Counted from the first letter of the stretch, positions 1-5,035 are shown. The stretch: DNA of 5,035 bases from Phenylobacterium sp. (GCA_019264505.1 JAHUZY010000214.1:1-5035); one strand, 5' to 3'. Notes: generated by a model from the sequence alone, not told the origin. A program made the numbers and translations.

Positions 1-5
1 TTGTC

Positions 6-2027
6 ATGTCCCGTGAGCCGCGGCGCAGCCGGCGCTGGGGCTGGGTCTGGAAGACCCTGGCTGTGCTCGGCCTGCTGCTGGTGGCGGCGGTCATCGGCGG
101 CGGCGTCTATCTGCAGCAGAAGTTCCTGCAGGACATTCCCGACCTGCCGCCCCGGGCGCAGCTCTATGCGTTCAACCGGGCGCCGGGGATCAAGTTCTTC
201 GACCGCAATGGCGACCTCATCGCCTCGCGCGGTCCACGTTATGGCGACCGGGTGCGGCTGGCCGACCTGCCCGCCCACGTTCCCCTGGCCTTCATGGCCG
301 CGGAGGATCACCGCTTCTATCAGCACGGCCCCATCGACCTGCAGGCCATCGCCCGGGCCACCTATGTCAACTGGCGCGCCGGCCGGGTCGTCCAGGGGGG
401 CTCGACCCTGTCGCAGCAGATCGCCAAGAGCCTGTTCCTGACGCCGGACCAGACCTTCGAGCGCAAGCTGCAGGAGGCGGCGCTCGCCTGGCGGCTGGAG
501 CGCATGCTGACCAAGGACGAGGTGCTGGAGCTCTACCTCAACCGGGTCTTTTTCGGCGCCAACACCTTCGGGGTCGACGGCGCGGCGCGCACCTATTTCG
601 GCAAGCCGGCCAGCCAGCTGACCCTGGCGGAATCGGCGCTGCTGGCGGCCCTGCCCAAGGCGCCCTCGCGGCTGGCGCTCACCAACGACATGCCCGCGGC
701 CCTGGCGCGGTCGCGCTGGGTGCTGCAGCGGATGCAGGACACCGGCTGGATCACCCGCGAAGAGATGGAGATCGCCCAGGCCCAGACCCCGGCCCTGGCG
801 CCCACCGCCACCTCCACGGACGGTCCCTATGGCTACCTGCTGGACCACGCCACCAACGAGGTGCTCGCCCGGAACGGCCCCAATTCCCCCGACCTGCTGG
901 TGCGGCTCTCCATCGACCCGGTGCTGCAGGACCAGGCCGCCGCCATCCTCAGCCAGGTCATGGCCAGCGACGGCGTCACCGCCGGCGCCGAACAGGCCGC
1001 CCTGGTGACCCTCGGCCCGGACGGCTCAGTGCGCGCCATGGTGGGCGGGGTGGACTACGCCCGCAGCGTGTTCAACCGCGCCACCCAGGCCAGGCGCCAG
1101 CCCGGGTCCACCTTCAAGCCCTTCGTCTATGCCGCCGCCCTGGAAAAGGGCGTGCTGCCCACCGATGTCAGGGTCGATGGACCTGTCCGGTTCGGCGACT
1201 GGCGGCCAGGCAATTATGGCGGCGGCTACCGCGGCCCGGTGACCGTGGAGACCGCCCTGTCGCGCTCCATCAACACGGTGGCGGTCAAGCTGGGCGCCGA
1301 GGCCGGCGGCCCGGCCCTGGGCGACATCGCCCAACGGTTTGGACTGACCTCGATCCCGCGCAATCCGGACCTGTCGGTGACGCTGGGCGCCTATGAGGTA
1401 AGCCTGCTGGAGCTGACCAGCGGCTTCCAGGTGTTTCAGCAGGCCGGCGGGCGGCTGACGCCCTCGATCATTGAGGAAATCCGCACCGTGGATGGCCAGG
1501 AGGTCTTCACCCGCGTCCCCTCAGGCCCCCTGCCGGCGCTGGACATCAGCCACGCCAGCATGATGGTCAAGATGATGAGCAAGGTGCTTGCGCCCGGGGG
1601 CACTGGCGCGCGAGCCGCCTTCGACTGGCCGGCGGCGGGCAAGACCGGCACCAGCCAGAACTGGCGCGACGCCTGGTTCGTGGGCTTCACCCCGGAATAC
1701 GTCACCGGCGTCTGGGTGGGGAATGACGACGACACGCCGATGAACCGGGTCACAGGGGGCGCGATCCCGGCGCAGATCTGGCGACAGCTAATGATCGAAG
1801 CCCACAAGGACCTGGAGATCCGCGAGTTCGACTGGCTGCTGCCCGACCCCGAGCCGATGTTCGACGAGGACCCGAGGAACGGCTTCTACCAGGGCCTCGC
1901 CAGCGAATTCTCCGAAGCCGCCGTCCGGGCCGAACCGCCGCCCCTGCCGCCGCCGCCCAGCCAGCCGCAGCCTCGGGACGAGTTCGACGACAGCCGCCCC
2001 CTGCCGGAAGACGACATCCCCTTCTGA
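6..2027 (+). CDS. Class A penicillin-binding protein, PBP1A family (bifunctional peptidoglycan glycosyltransferase/transpeptidase)
   Basis: This 673-residue protein polymerises lipid II into glycan strands and cross-links the stem peptides on the periplasmic side of the inner membrane. A basic cytoplasmic tail (1-16) precedes one transmembrane anchor (about 17-35). The GT51 domain follows: Glu100 lies in the EDHRFYQHG motif, GGSTLSQQ is at 131-138, and KDEVLELYLNRVFFG begins at 170, with Glu175 the likely second catalytic acid. The transpeptidase domain has all three penicillin-binding motifs: S368-T-F-K371 (nucleophile Ser368), S421-I-N423 and K546-T-G-T549. The C-terminus (about 643-667) is proline-rich and acidic and is probably disordered. 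All catalytic motifs are intact, and the length is ordinary for a compact PBP1A-like enzyme. The ATG at 6 gives a sensible cytoplasmic tail, but only five bases lie upstream, so an earlier start and the promoter cannot be assessed. Caulobacterales carry several class A PBP paralogues and I cannot tell which this is, so no symbol is given. Confidence 0.96.
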   Translation: MSREPRRSRRWGWVWKTLAVLGLLLVAAVIGGGVYLQQKFLQDIPDLPPRAQLYAFNRAPGIKFFDRNGDLIASRGPRYGDRVRLADLPAHVPLAFMAAEDHRFYQHGPIDLQAIARATYVNWRAGRVVQGGSTLSQQIAKSLFLTPDQTFERKLQEAALAWRLERMLTKDEVLELYLNRVFFGANTFGVDGAARTYFGKPASQLTLAESALLAALPKAPSRLALTNDMPAALARSRWVLQRMQDTGWITREEMEIAQAQTPALAPTATSTDGPYGYLLDHATNEVLARNGPNSPDLLVRLSIDPVLQDQAAAILSQVMASDGVTAGAEQAALVTLGPDGSVRAMVGGVDYARSVFNRATQARRQPGSTFKPFVYAAALEKGVLPTDVRVDGPVRFGDWRPGNYGGGYRGPVTVETALSRSINTVAVKLGAEAGGPALGDIAQRFGLTSIPRNPDLSVTLGAYEVSLLELTSGFQVFQQAGGRLTPSIIEEIRTVDGQEVFTRVPSGPLPALDISHASMMVKMMSKVLAPGGTGARAAFDWPAAGKTGTSQNWRDAWFVGFTPEYVTGVWVGNDDDTPMNRVTGGAIPAQIWRQLMIEAHKDLEIREFDWLLPDPEPMFDEDPRNGFYQGLASEFSEAAVRAEPPPLPPPPSQPQPRDEFDDSRPLPEDDIPF

Positions 2028-2072
2028 AGCCGCCGCCGCGGCTCGGCCTTGAACCTGGACCTCAGTTCAGGG
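2028..2072. terminator. Candidate convergent terminator region with two hairpins
   Basis: The 34-bp gap between the convergent PBP and response-regulator stops begins with a perfect inverted repeat, AGCCGC (2028-2033) and GCGGCT (2038-2043), around a 4-nt loop. A second dyad pairs CCTTGAAC (2047-2054) with GTTCAGGG (2065-2072) around a 10-nt loop. It contains one G-U pair in the plus-strand RNA but a C-A mismatch in the minus-strand RNA, so it favours the PBP transcript. It also runs into the last codons of the response regulator. Neither hairpin has a T-tract on either strand, so intrinsic termination is only a possibility. Confidence 0.35.
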
Positions 2073-2532
2073 GACGGGCCAGTTGCAGCAGGATCTCAGG
2101 GATCCGGGAGGCCAGGACCGGCTTGGTGATCCAGCCCAGGGGCCTCGCCTCGGCAGCGCGGCGTCGGACCTCGCTGTCATCGTGGGCGCTGACAAAGACG
2201 GAGGGAATGTCATAGAGGGTGCGGGCGTCCTGCGCCGCCTCGACGCCGTCGCGGTCCCCAAGCAGCCGGATATCCATCAGGATGAGGTCAGGGGATTCCT
2301 CGCGGCAGATCTCAAGGGATTCCTCGGCCGAGGCCGCGATCCCCACCACCTCATAGCCTGCATCTTCCAGAGCCGCGCGCCACTCGCCGGCCACCAGCCA
2401 GTTGTCCTCGGTGATCAGGACTCGACGGCCCAGGGGAAAATCGGCGTCGGGGCCGCCGTCGGCGGCGGCGTATCGACCGGGACCATCCTGCGGGCCGCGG
2501 GACTGAAAGCGGTAGGCGTCAGGATGGGGCAT
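2062..2532 (-). CDS. Single-domain response regulator (receiver only)
   Basis: This 156-residue protein is a CheY-like receiver preceded by about 35 residues of Gly/Pro/Ala/Asp-rich leader that is probably disordered. The receiver starts near residue 36. It has the acidic pair Glu42-Asp43, the phosphoacceptor Asp87 in LILMDIRL, the switch Ser115 in VFVSAHD, and the invariant Lys137 in ITKP. The fold ends at the C-terminus, so there is no DNA-binding or enzymatic output domain. It probably acts by protein contact, as a phosphate sink, or as a phosphorelay intermediate. The ATG at 2532 has a good GAGG Shine-Dalgarno six bases upstream, and no other ATG or GTG precedes the receiver. The start lies inside the end of the kinase gene (14-nt overlap), which argues for cotranscription and for this being the kinase's partner. 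It lacks the FAT-GY motif that marks the FATGUY receivers of some alphaproteobacterial stress pathways. Confidence 0.94.
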   Translation of the reverse strand: MPHPDAYRFQSRGPQDGPGRYAAADGGPDADFPLGRRVLITEDNWLVAGEWRAALEDAGYEVVGIAASAEESLEICREESPDLILMDIRLLGDRDGVEAAQDARTLYDIPSVFVSAHDDSEVRRRAAEARPLGWITKPVLASRIPEILLQLARPLN

Positions 2533-3526
2533 GGCTCGCCTCGGGAAGCGGAAACGATACGACGGCTACGGCGCCGCCGTCGGACTGGATGACGAGATGA
2601 CCGCCGATCTGGCGGCAAAGGCCCCGGACAAGCCCCAGGCCTGAGGAGGTGGGGCCTGAAGCGGTCGGGGCGAAGCCTGGCCCATTGTCCCGCACGGTCA
2701 TCACAGCCTGATCTCCGGCGCGGACGAAATCCAGGGACACCTCTGCGCCTTCGCCCGCGGCGTACTTCACCGCATTGGTCAGCAGCTCGTTGGCGATCAG
2801 CGCCAGGGGGAAGGCCAGGTCATTGGGGGCGATCACCGGCTCGGCCCGCACCTGGATGGCGATCCGCACGCCGGCCAGGGACTGAACCGTTTCGGCCAGG
2901 GCGCTGAGCATCTGGTCGACCCGCAGCCCGTGGGAGGACTCCTCGGAATACATCAGCCGCTGGGCGTCAAAGAGCGCCGAGAGTTTGGACTGCAGCATCT
3001 TCACGAACTGCTTGCGGCCCGGATCCTCGCTCTCCCGGCCCGCGGAGGAGACCAGGGCGAGGATCATCTGCAGGTGATTTTTGACCCGGTGCTGAAGCTC
3101 CCGATAGAGCACCTTGTTGTGCGCCAGGGATTCCTCCAGCTCGGCCTGCACCCGCCGACGCACATGGATTTCGGCGTTCAGCTCGCGAACCTGCGCGGTC
3201 AGGGCCGGAAACTGGTCGCCGACGATGTCCCGCAGCTTCACGGCATAGCTGATCTCGCCGTCCTGCCGCAGGGCCAGGGCCTCGACCTTAGCGTCCGGTT
3301 CAGCCGGCACAGCCCCGGCCAGTCGCAGCGCCCCGAGGACCGGATCGGCTGAGCCCGAGGCGCGCTCCAGCAGGTTCTGAAGACCATGCAGGTCGGCGAA
3401 CACCTCGCGCCAGTTATCAGCCCCCGCGCCGAAGCGGGCGCGCGCCGGCCGGTTCATGTCGATGACCCGTCCATCGCCGGCGAAGACGATCACCGGCTCG
3501 CGGATCAGCTTGGAGATGGGATGCAT
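2519..3526 (-). CDS. Cytoplasmic sensor histidine kinase, PAS-like domain plus HisKA_2/HATPase_c
   Basis: This 335-residue soluble kinase has no signal peptide or membrane segment. Residues 1 to about 100 look like a PAS-type sensory domain (EPVIVFAGDGRVIDMN near the N-terminus is typical). A charged, probably coiled-coil linker spans about 105-140. The HisKA_2 dimerisation helix carries LYRELQHRVKN, with His146 the phosphorylation site. The ATPase domain has an N-box (LIANELLTNAVKYA, Asn246 and Asn251), a G1 box (DNGPGF, 280-285) and a G2 box (SSGLGLVRGL from 294). The Trp-x-Glu motif of true HWE kinases is absent, so HisKA_2 fits better. The ATG at 3526 follows the upstream gene's TGA after 2 nt. 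I see no Shine-Dalgarno, which suggests translational coupling. The reading frame is open back to 3721, but that stretch is antisense-free shadow over the upstream gene's own coding sequence and has Arg/Pro/Gly-rich out-of-frame composition. The likely phosphoacceptor is the receiver encoded immediately downstream. Confidence 0.93.
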   Translation of the reverse strand: MHPISKLIREPVIVFAGDGRVIDMNRPARARFGAGADNWREVFADLHGLQNLLERASGSADPVLGALRLAGAVPAEPDAKVEALALRQDGEISYAVKLRDIVGDQFPALTAQVRELNAEIHVRRRVQAELEESLAHNKVLYRELQHRVKNHLQMILALVSSAGRESEDPGRKQFVKMLQSKLSALFDAQRLMYSEESSHGLRVDQMLSALAETVQSLAGVRIAIQVRAEPVIAPNDLAFPLALIANELLTNAVKYAAGEGAEVSLDFVRAGDQAVMTVRDNGPGFAPTASGPTSSGLGLVRGLCRQIGGHLVIQSDGGAVAVVSFPLPEASHAPS

Positions 3527-3528
3527 GA

Positions 3529-4059
3529 TCAGCGGTCGGCCAGTTCCGGCCGCACGCGCCGGAAGTACTCCCGGGCCTCGCCGCCATCCTCCTTGGGGGT
3601 GAGATAGACGGTGACGTGACAGCCCGGATCGCCCCGGGCGATGGCCTTGTCGATCTGGACGCGGGCATAGCCGAGGTTCTCGCCGGTCACATGACCAAAC
3701 ACGTTTGACGTCATCATGCACAGGGCTGGGCGACCGGCCACGAACTCACCGAACGGACAGGAATTGCTAGCGAAGACGATCCGGTCCTCCCGCTGCTCGA
3801 CGATGTAGAAGTCGCCCTTGATCCGCTGCTTGAGGTCCACCAGCACCTCGGCCACCTGCTCGGCTGACAGCTGGTCCACGGCCAGGGCCGCGCGGTACTT
3901 CTCATCCAGGGCCTTGCCCACCGCCGCGCCGACCACGCTGATATAGCCAGACGCCTCCTCCAGGCCGACCACGTCCTGCAGGGCGCCTGACAGCTCCCGC
4001 AACAGGGTCCGCAGGAACATGTCCCGCTCAAGGTCGATATCCAGGTGATCCAGCGACAT
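3529..4059 (-). CDS. MetOD1-like (methanogen output domain 1) cysteine-containing sensory protein
   Basis: This 176-residue soluble protein consists almost entirely of one domain. I recognise it as resembling the family annotated as methanogen output domain 1 (MetOD1), from the helical start (IDLERDMFLRTLLREL) and the C-terminal half with CPFG (101-104), LCMMTSNVFG (113-122), ENLGYA and a terminal GCHVTVYL strand. Three cysteines, Cys101, Cys114 and Cys147, lie in the strongly patterned part and could bind a metal or cofactor or act as redox residues. That role is inferred. The domain was named in methanogen signalling proteins, and stand-alone versions occur in proteobacteria. The ATG at 4059 has GGAG seven bases upstream and begins just before the conserved helix. 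A longer frame to 4194 adds 45 Arg/Gly-rich residues unlike coding sequence. As first gene of the operon with the kinase and receiver, it is likely the input or a modulator of that kinase. The family assignment is from memory of motifs, without a profile search. Confidence 0.8.
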   Translation of the reverse strand: MSLDHLDIDLERDMFLRTLLRELSGALQDVVGLEEASGYISVVGAAVGKALDEKYRAALAVDQLSAEQVAEVLVDLKQRIKGDFYIVEQREDRIVFASNSCPFGEFVAGRPALCMMTSNVFGHVTGENLGYARVQIDKAIARGDPGCHVTVYLTPKEDGGEAREYFRRVRPELADR

Positions 4060-4108
4060 CAGGGGGCTCCAGCCGCGACCAAGGCCGCGTATCCGCAGCC
4101 GGGCACAA

Positions 4109-4137
4109 CCTATAGATCGTCCGGCGCCTACCCAAAA
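4109..4137 (-). promoter_or_regulatory. Candidate promoter of the MetOD1-kinase-receiver operon
   Basis: On the minus strand, TTTTGG (4132-4137) and TATAGG (4109-4114) are separated by exactly 17 bp. The -10 begins TATA, and the predicted transcript start would leave a leader of roughly 40 nt that includes the GGAG ribosome site. The -35 matches the sigma-70 consensus poorly, so this is only the best-placed candidate. I found no GGAAC/CGTT pair typical of the alphaproteobacterial general-stress sigma factor in this region. Confidence 0.25.
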
Positions 4138-4160
4138 TGGTTTTCGCCCACCCCCAAGGG

Positions 4161-4178
4161 AGAGCGCCGACGCGCTCT
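4161..4178. repeat. Perfect 7-bp inverted repeat in the divergent intergenic region
   Basis: AGAGCGC (4161-4167) and GCGCTCT (4172-4178) form a perfect palindrome around CGAC. It sits between the divergent MetOD1 operon and the small plus-strand gene and abuts an exact TTGACGC (4178-4184), which matches the -35 consensus of Caulobacter housekeeping promoters. The repeat could be an operator for a dimeric regulator of one or both genes. It could also be a chance palindrome in GC-rich DNA. No convincing -10 lies at the right distance downstream of TTGACGC, so I do not call a full promoter. Confidence 0.4.
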
Positions 4179-4212
4179 TGACGCGGCTCGCCAATCAGCG
4201 GCCGGGATAGGG

Positions 4213-4461
4213 ATGGCCAAAGAAACCGTGCACATCCTCCAGTCCTATGTCGCCGGGCGCGGAAAGGCCCTGAAGGCCGAGCAGCAGGTGGGCTGCGCCA
4301 GCGCCGAGGAGGCCCGCCGCAAGGCCGAGCGGCTGGCGCCCCTGCGGGTGGCGGTGGTGGCCTTCTCCGTCTCGGCCGACACCGAGATGGGCGACTATGA
4401 CGAGAACCCGGTGATTCACTTCCGCTCAGGCCCCCTGCCGCCGCCTTTCGACGAAGCCTGA
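4213..4461 (+). CDS. Small protein of unknown function (82 residues)
   Basis: I cannot assign a function. The protein is soluble, with no signal peptide or membrane segment, and has one cysteine (Cys28). Its probable order is strand (4-13), helix (about 30-43, AEEARRKAERLA), strand (46-54, VAVVAFSVS), an acidic turn (DTEMGDYDENP, 56-66), strand (67-71) and a proline-rich acidic tail (LPPPFDEA). This looks like a small alpha/beta fold, and similar short proteins recur in alphaproteobacteria as far as I recall. The start at 4213 is the first ATG from which the sequence looks protein-like. The frame is open back to 4045, but the extra 56 residues cover the intergenic region and the end of the divergent gene and look non-coding. 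The ribosome site is weak (GGGA ending five bases before the ATG). The gene is divergent from the MetOD1 operon and shares its 153-bp upstream region, so shared regulation is possible but unproven. Confidence 0.8.
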   Translation: MAKETVHILQSYVAGRGKALKAEQQVGCASAEEARRKAERLAPLRVAVVAFSVSADTEMGDYDENPVIHFRSGPLPPPFDEA

Positions 4462-4496
4462 CGCAAGGTTTGTCGGCTGCGCCCTTGCGGGGGCGC
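4462..4496 (+). terminator. Two overlapping, mutually exclusive hairpins after the small gene
   Basis: Directly after the stop codon, CGCAAGG (4462-4468) can pair with CCTTGCG (4483-4489) around a 14-nt loop. Alternatively, GCGCCC (4479-4484) can pair with GGGCGC (4491-4496) around a 6-nt loop. The two stems share bases and cannot coexist. No T-run follows, so this is a weak candidate for a terminator or attenuator between the small gene and the ABC-F gene. Confidence 0.3.
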
Positions 4497-4512
4497 CAAA
4501 GCGCGCTATGTG
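4485..4512 (+). promoter_or_regulatory. Candidate promoter of the ABC-F gene (possibly leaderless)
   Basis: TTGCGGG (4485-4491) and GCTATGTG (4505-4512) are 13 bp apart. This spacing fits the Caulobacter housekeeping pattern (TTGACGS, 10-14 bp, GCTANAWC), though each half has mismatches. Transcription would start near 4518-4522, at or next to the ATG of the ABC-F gene. That would explain the absence of a Shine-Dalgarno site there. Confidence 0.35.
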
Positions 4513-4521
4513 CCTAGCCCT

Positions 4522-5035
4522 ATGAAGCCCCCCATTCTTGCGCTGAAGAACGTCCGTCTCGCTGACGGGCCCCGCATGCTGTTCGACGGCGTCGATCTGG
4601 CCCTCGAGCCCCGCAGCCGCGCGGCCCTGGTCGGACGCAATGGGGCGGGCAAGTCGACCCTCATGCGCATCCTGGCCGGCCTGACGGAGGCCGATGACGG
4701 CGAGCGCGCCGTCACCCCCGGGACCCGGGTCGCCTATGTGCTGCAGGAGCCGCTGATCGAGGGTGAAACCCTGCTGGACCACGCCACGGCCGGCGGCGCC
4801 GCCCCCCACGAGGCCGCCGCGGCCCTGGAGAGCTTCGGCCTCGATCCGGCCAAGGCCGCCACCGGCCTGTCCGGCGGCGAGACCCGGCGGGTCGCCCTGG
4901 CCCGGGCCCTGGCGGAGGACCCCGACGTCCTGCTGCTGGACGAGCCCACCAACCACCTGGACATCCTGGCCATCGAGACCCTGGAAGGCGCCATCGCCGC
5001 CAGCCGGGCCAGCGTGCTGATCGTCAGCCACGACC
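4522..5035 (+). CDS. ABC-F family ATPase, Uup-like, N-terminal part (cut by the window end)
   Basis: The visible 171 residues are the first nucleotide-binding domain of a soluble ABC-F protein. Such proteins have two fused ATPase domains and no membrane domain, and act on ribosomes. The Walker A motif is GRNGAGKST (38-46), the Q-loop glutamine is Gln75 (VLQEP), the signature is LSGGE (116-120), Walker B is VLLLDEPTNHLD (136-147, with the NHLD typical of ABC-F), and the H-loop His is His170. The stretch between Q-loop and signature is only about 40 residues, with no long inserted arm, which fits the compact Uup type better than EttA. The inter-domain linker and second ATPase domain lie beyond the window, so the subfamily stays open. 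The ATG at 4522 gives the standard short lead (ILALKNVRLADG) before the first strand. No Shine-Dalgarno is visible upstream. It may be cotranscribed with the small gene 60 bp upstream or have its own promoter. Confidence 0.93.
   Translation, partial: MKPPILALKNVRLADGPRMLFDGVDLALEPRSRAALVGRNGAGKSTLMRILAGLTEADDGERAVTPGTRVAYVLQEPLIEGETLLDHATAGGAAPHEAAAALESFGLDPAKAATGLSGGETRRVALARALAEDPDVLLLDEPTNHLDILAIETLEGAIAASRASVLIVSHD

Noticed and set aside
1..441. Plus-strand frame from TTG at position 1
   Set aside because: It is an out-of-frame shadow of the PBP gene, rich in Ser, Arg and Pro, with no motifs.
2083..2592. Long plus-strand open frame opposite the response regulator and kinase end
   Set aside because: It is a mirror of the receiver gene. 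It shows no recognisable motifs, whereas the minus strand has a complete receiver with all catalytic residues.
2930..3352. Plus-strand open frame opposite the kinase
   Set aside because: It is antisense to the clear HisKA_2 coding sequence and has no domain features of its own.
2519..3526. Classification of the kinase as an HWE family member
   Set aside because: The HRVKN helix and N-box are similar, but the Trp-x-Glu motif is missing. HisKA_2 is the better fit.
3527..3721. N-terminal extension of the kinase frame by 65 codons
   Set aside because: It lies entirely over the MetOD1-like gene in another frame and is Arg/Gly/Pro-rich. The PAS-like domain begins right at the ATG at 3526.
4060..4194. 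45-codon upstream extension of the MetOD1-like gene
   Set aside because: The sequence is Arg/Gly-rich and not protein-like. The ATG at 4059 has a GGAG ribosome site and begins just before the conserved helix.
4045..4212. 56-codon upstream extension of the small plus-strand gene
   Set aside because: It overlaps the divergent gene's start and the intergenic region, and its composition looks non-coding. The protein-like sequence starts at 4213.
4060..4212. General-stress (EcfG/SigT type) promoter upstream of the signalling operon
   Set aside because: I found no GGAAC with a CGTT partner at the needed spacing on either strand.
4426..5031. 201-codon minus-strand open frame opposite the ABC-F gene
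   Set aside because: It is Gly/Gln-rich and typical of the antisense of GC-rich coding DNA. The plus strand carries all ABC-F motifs.

Overview
The window looks like chromosomal DNA from a high-GC alphaproteobacterium. Caulobacterales (Caulobacter, Phenylobacterium or Brevundimonas type) is my best guess. The basis is very GC-rich third codon positions, a HisKA_2-type histidine kinase paired with a stand-alone receiver, weak use of Shine-Dalgarno sites, and candidate promoter elements of the Caulobacter housekeeping style. The genus is inferred by pattern recognition, not proven. No rRNA, tRNA, CRISPR array, insertion sequence or prophage gene is visible.

Layout: (1) 6-2027, plus strand: a bifunctional class A penicillin-binding protein (PBP1A family) with a membrane anchor, GT51 glycosyltransferase domain, transpeptidase domain and proline-rich tail. 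(2) 2028-2061: a short convergent gap with a GC-rich hairpin and a second dyad running into the next gene. (3) 4059 down to 2062, minus strand: a compact three-gene signalling operon. Its genes encode a 176-residue cysteine-containing protein resembling methanogen output domain 1 (MetOD1), a 335-residue soluble PAS-like/HisKA_2 histidine kinase, and a 156-residue single-domain response regulator. The genes are 2 nt apart and then overlap by 14 nt. (4) 4060-4212: a 153-bp divergent intergenic region with a perfect 7-bp inverted repeat and candidate promoter elements. (5) 4213-4461, plus strand: a small 82-residue protein of unknown function. (6) 4462-4521: a short gap with two mutually exclusive hairpins and a promoter-like motif close to the next start. 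(7) 4522 to the window end, plus strand: the first 171 residues of an ABC-F (Uup-like) ATPase, cut by the window edge.

The most interesting part is the minus-strand operon. The first gene encodes a small soluble protein with three cysteines (101, 114, 147) that could sense a ligand, metal or redox state. Next comes a cytoplasmic kinase with no transmembrane segment, then a receiver with no output domain. The simplest model is a cytoplasmic sensory module: the MetOD1-like protein supplies the signal or modulates the kinase, the kinase phosphorylates the receiver at Asp87, and the receiver acts by protein contact or passes phosphate onward. Each family is known. The specific three-part combination and its signal are, to my knowledge, not characterised. 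The flanking PBP1A and ABC-F genes appear to be ordinary housekeeping genes with no evident functional link.
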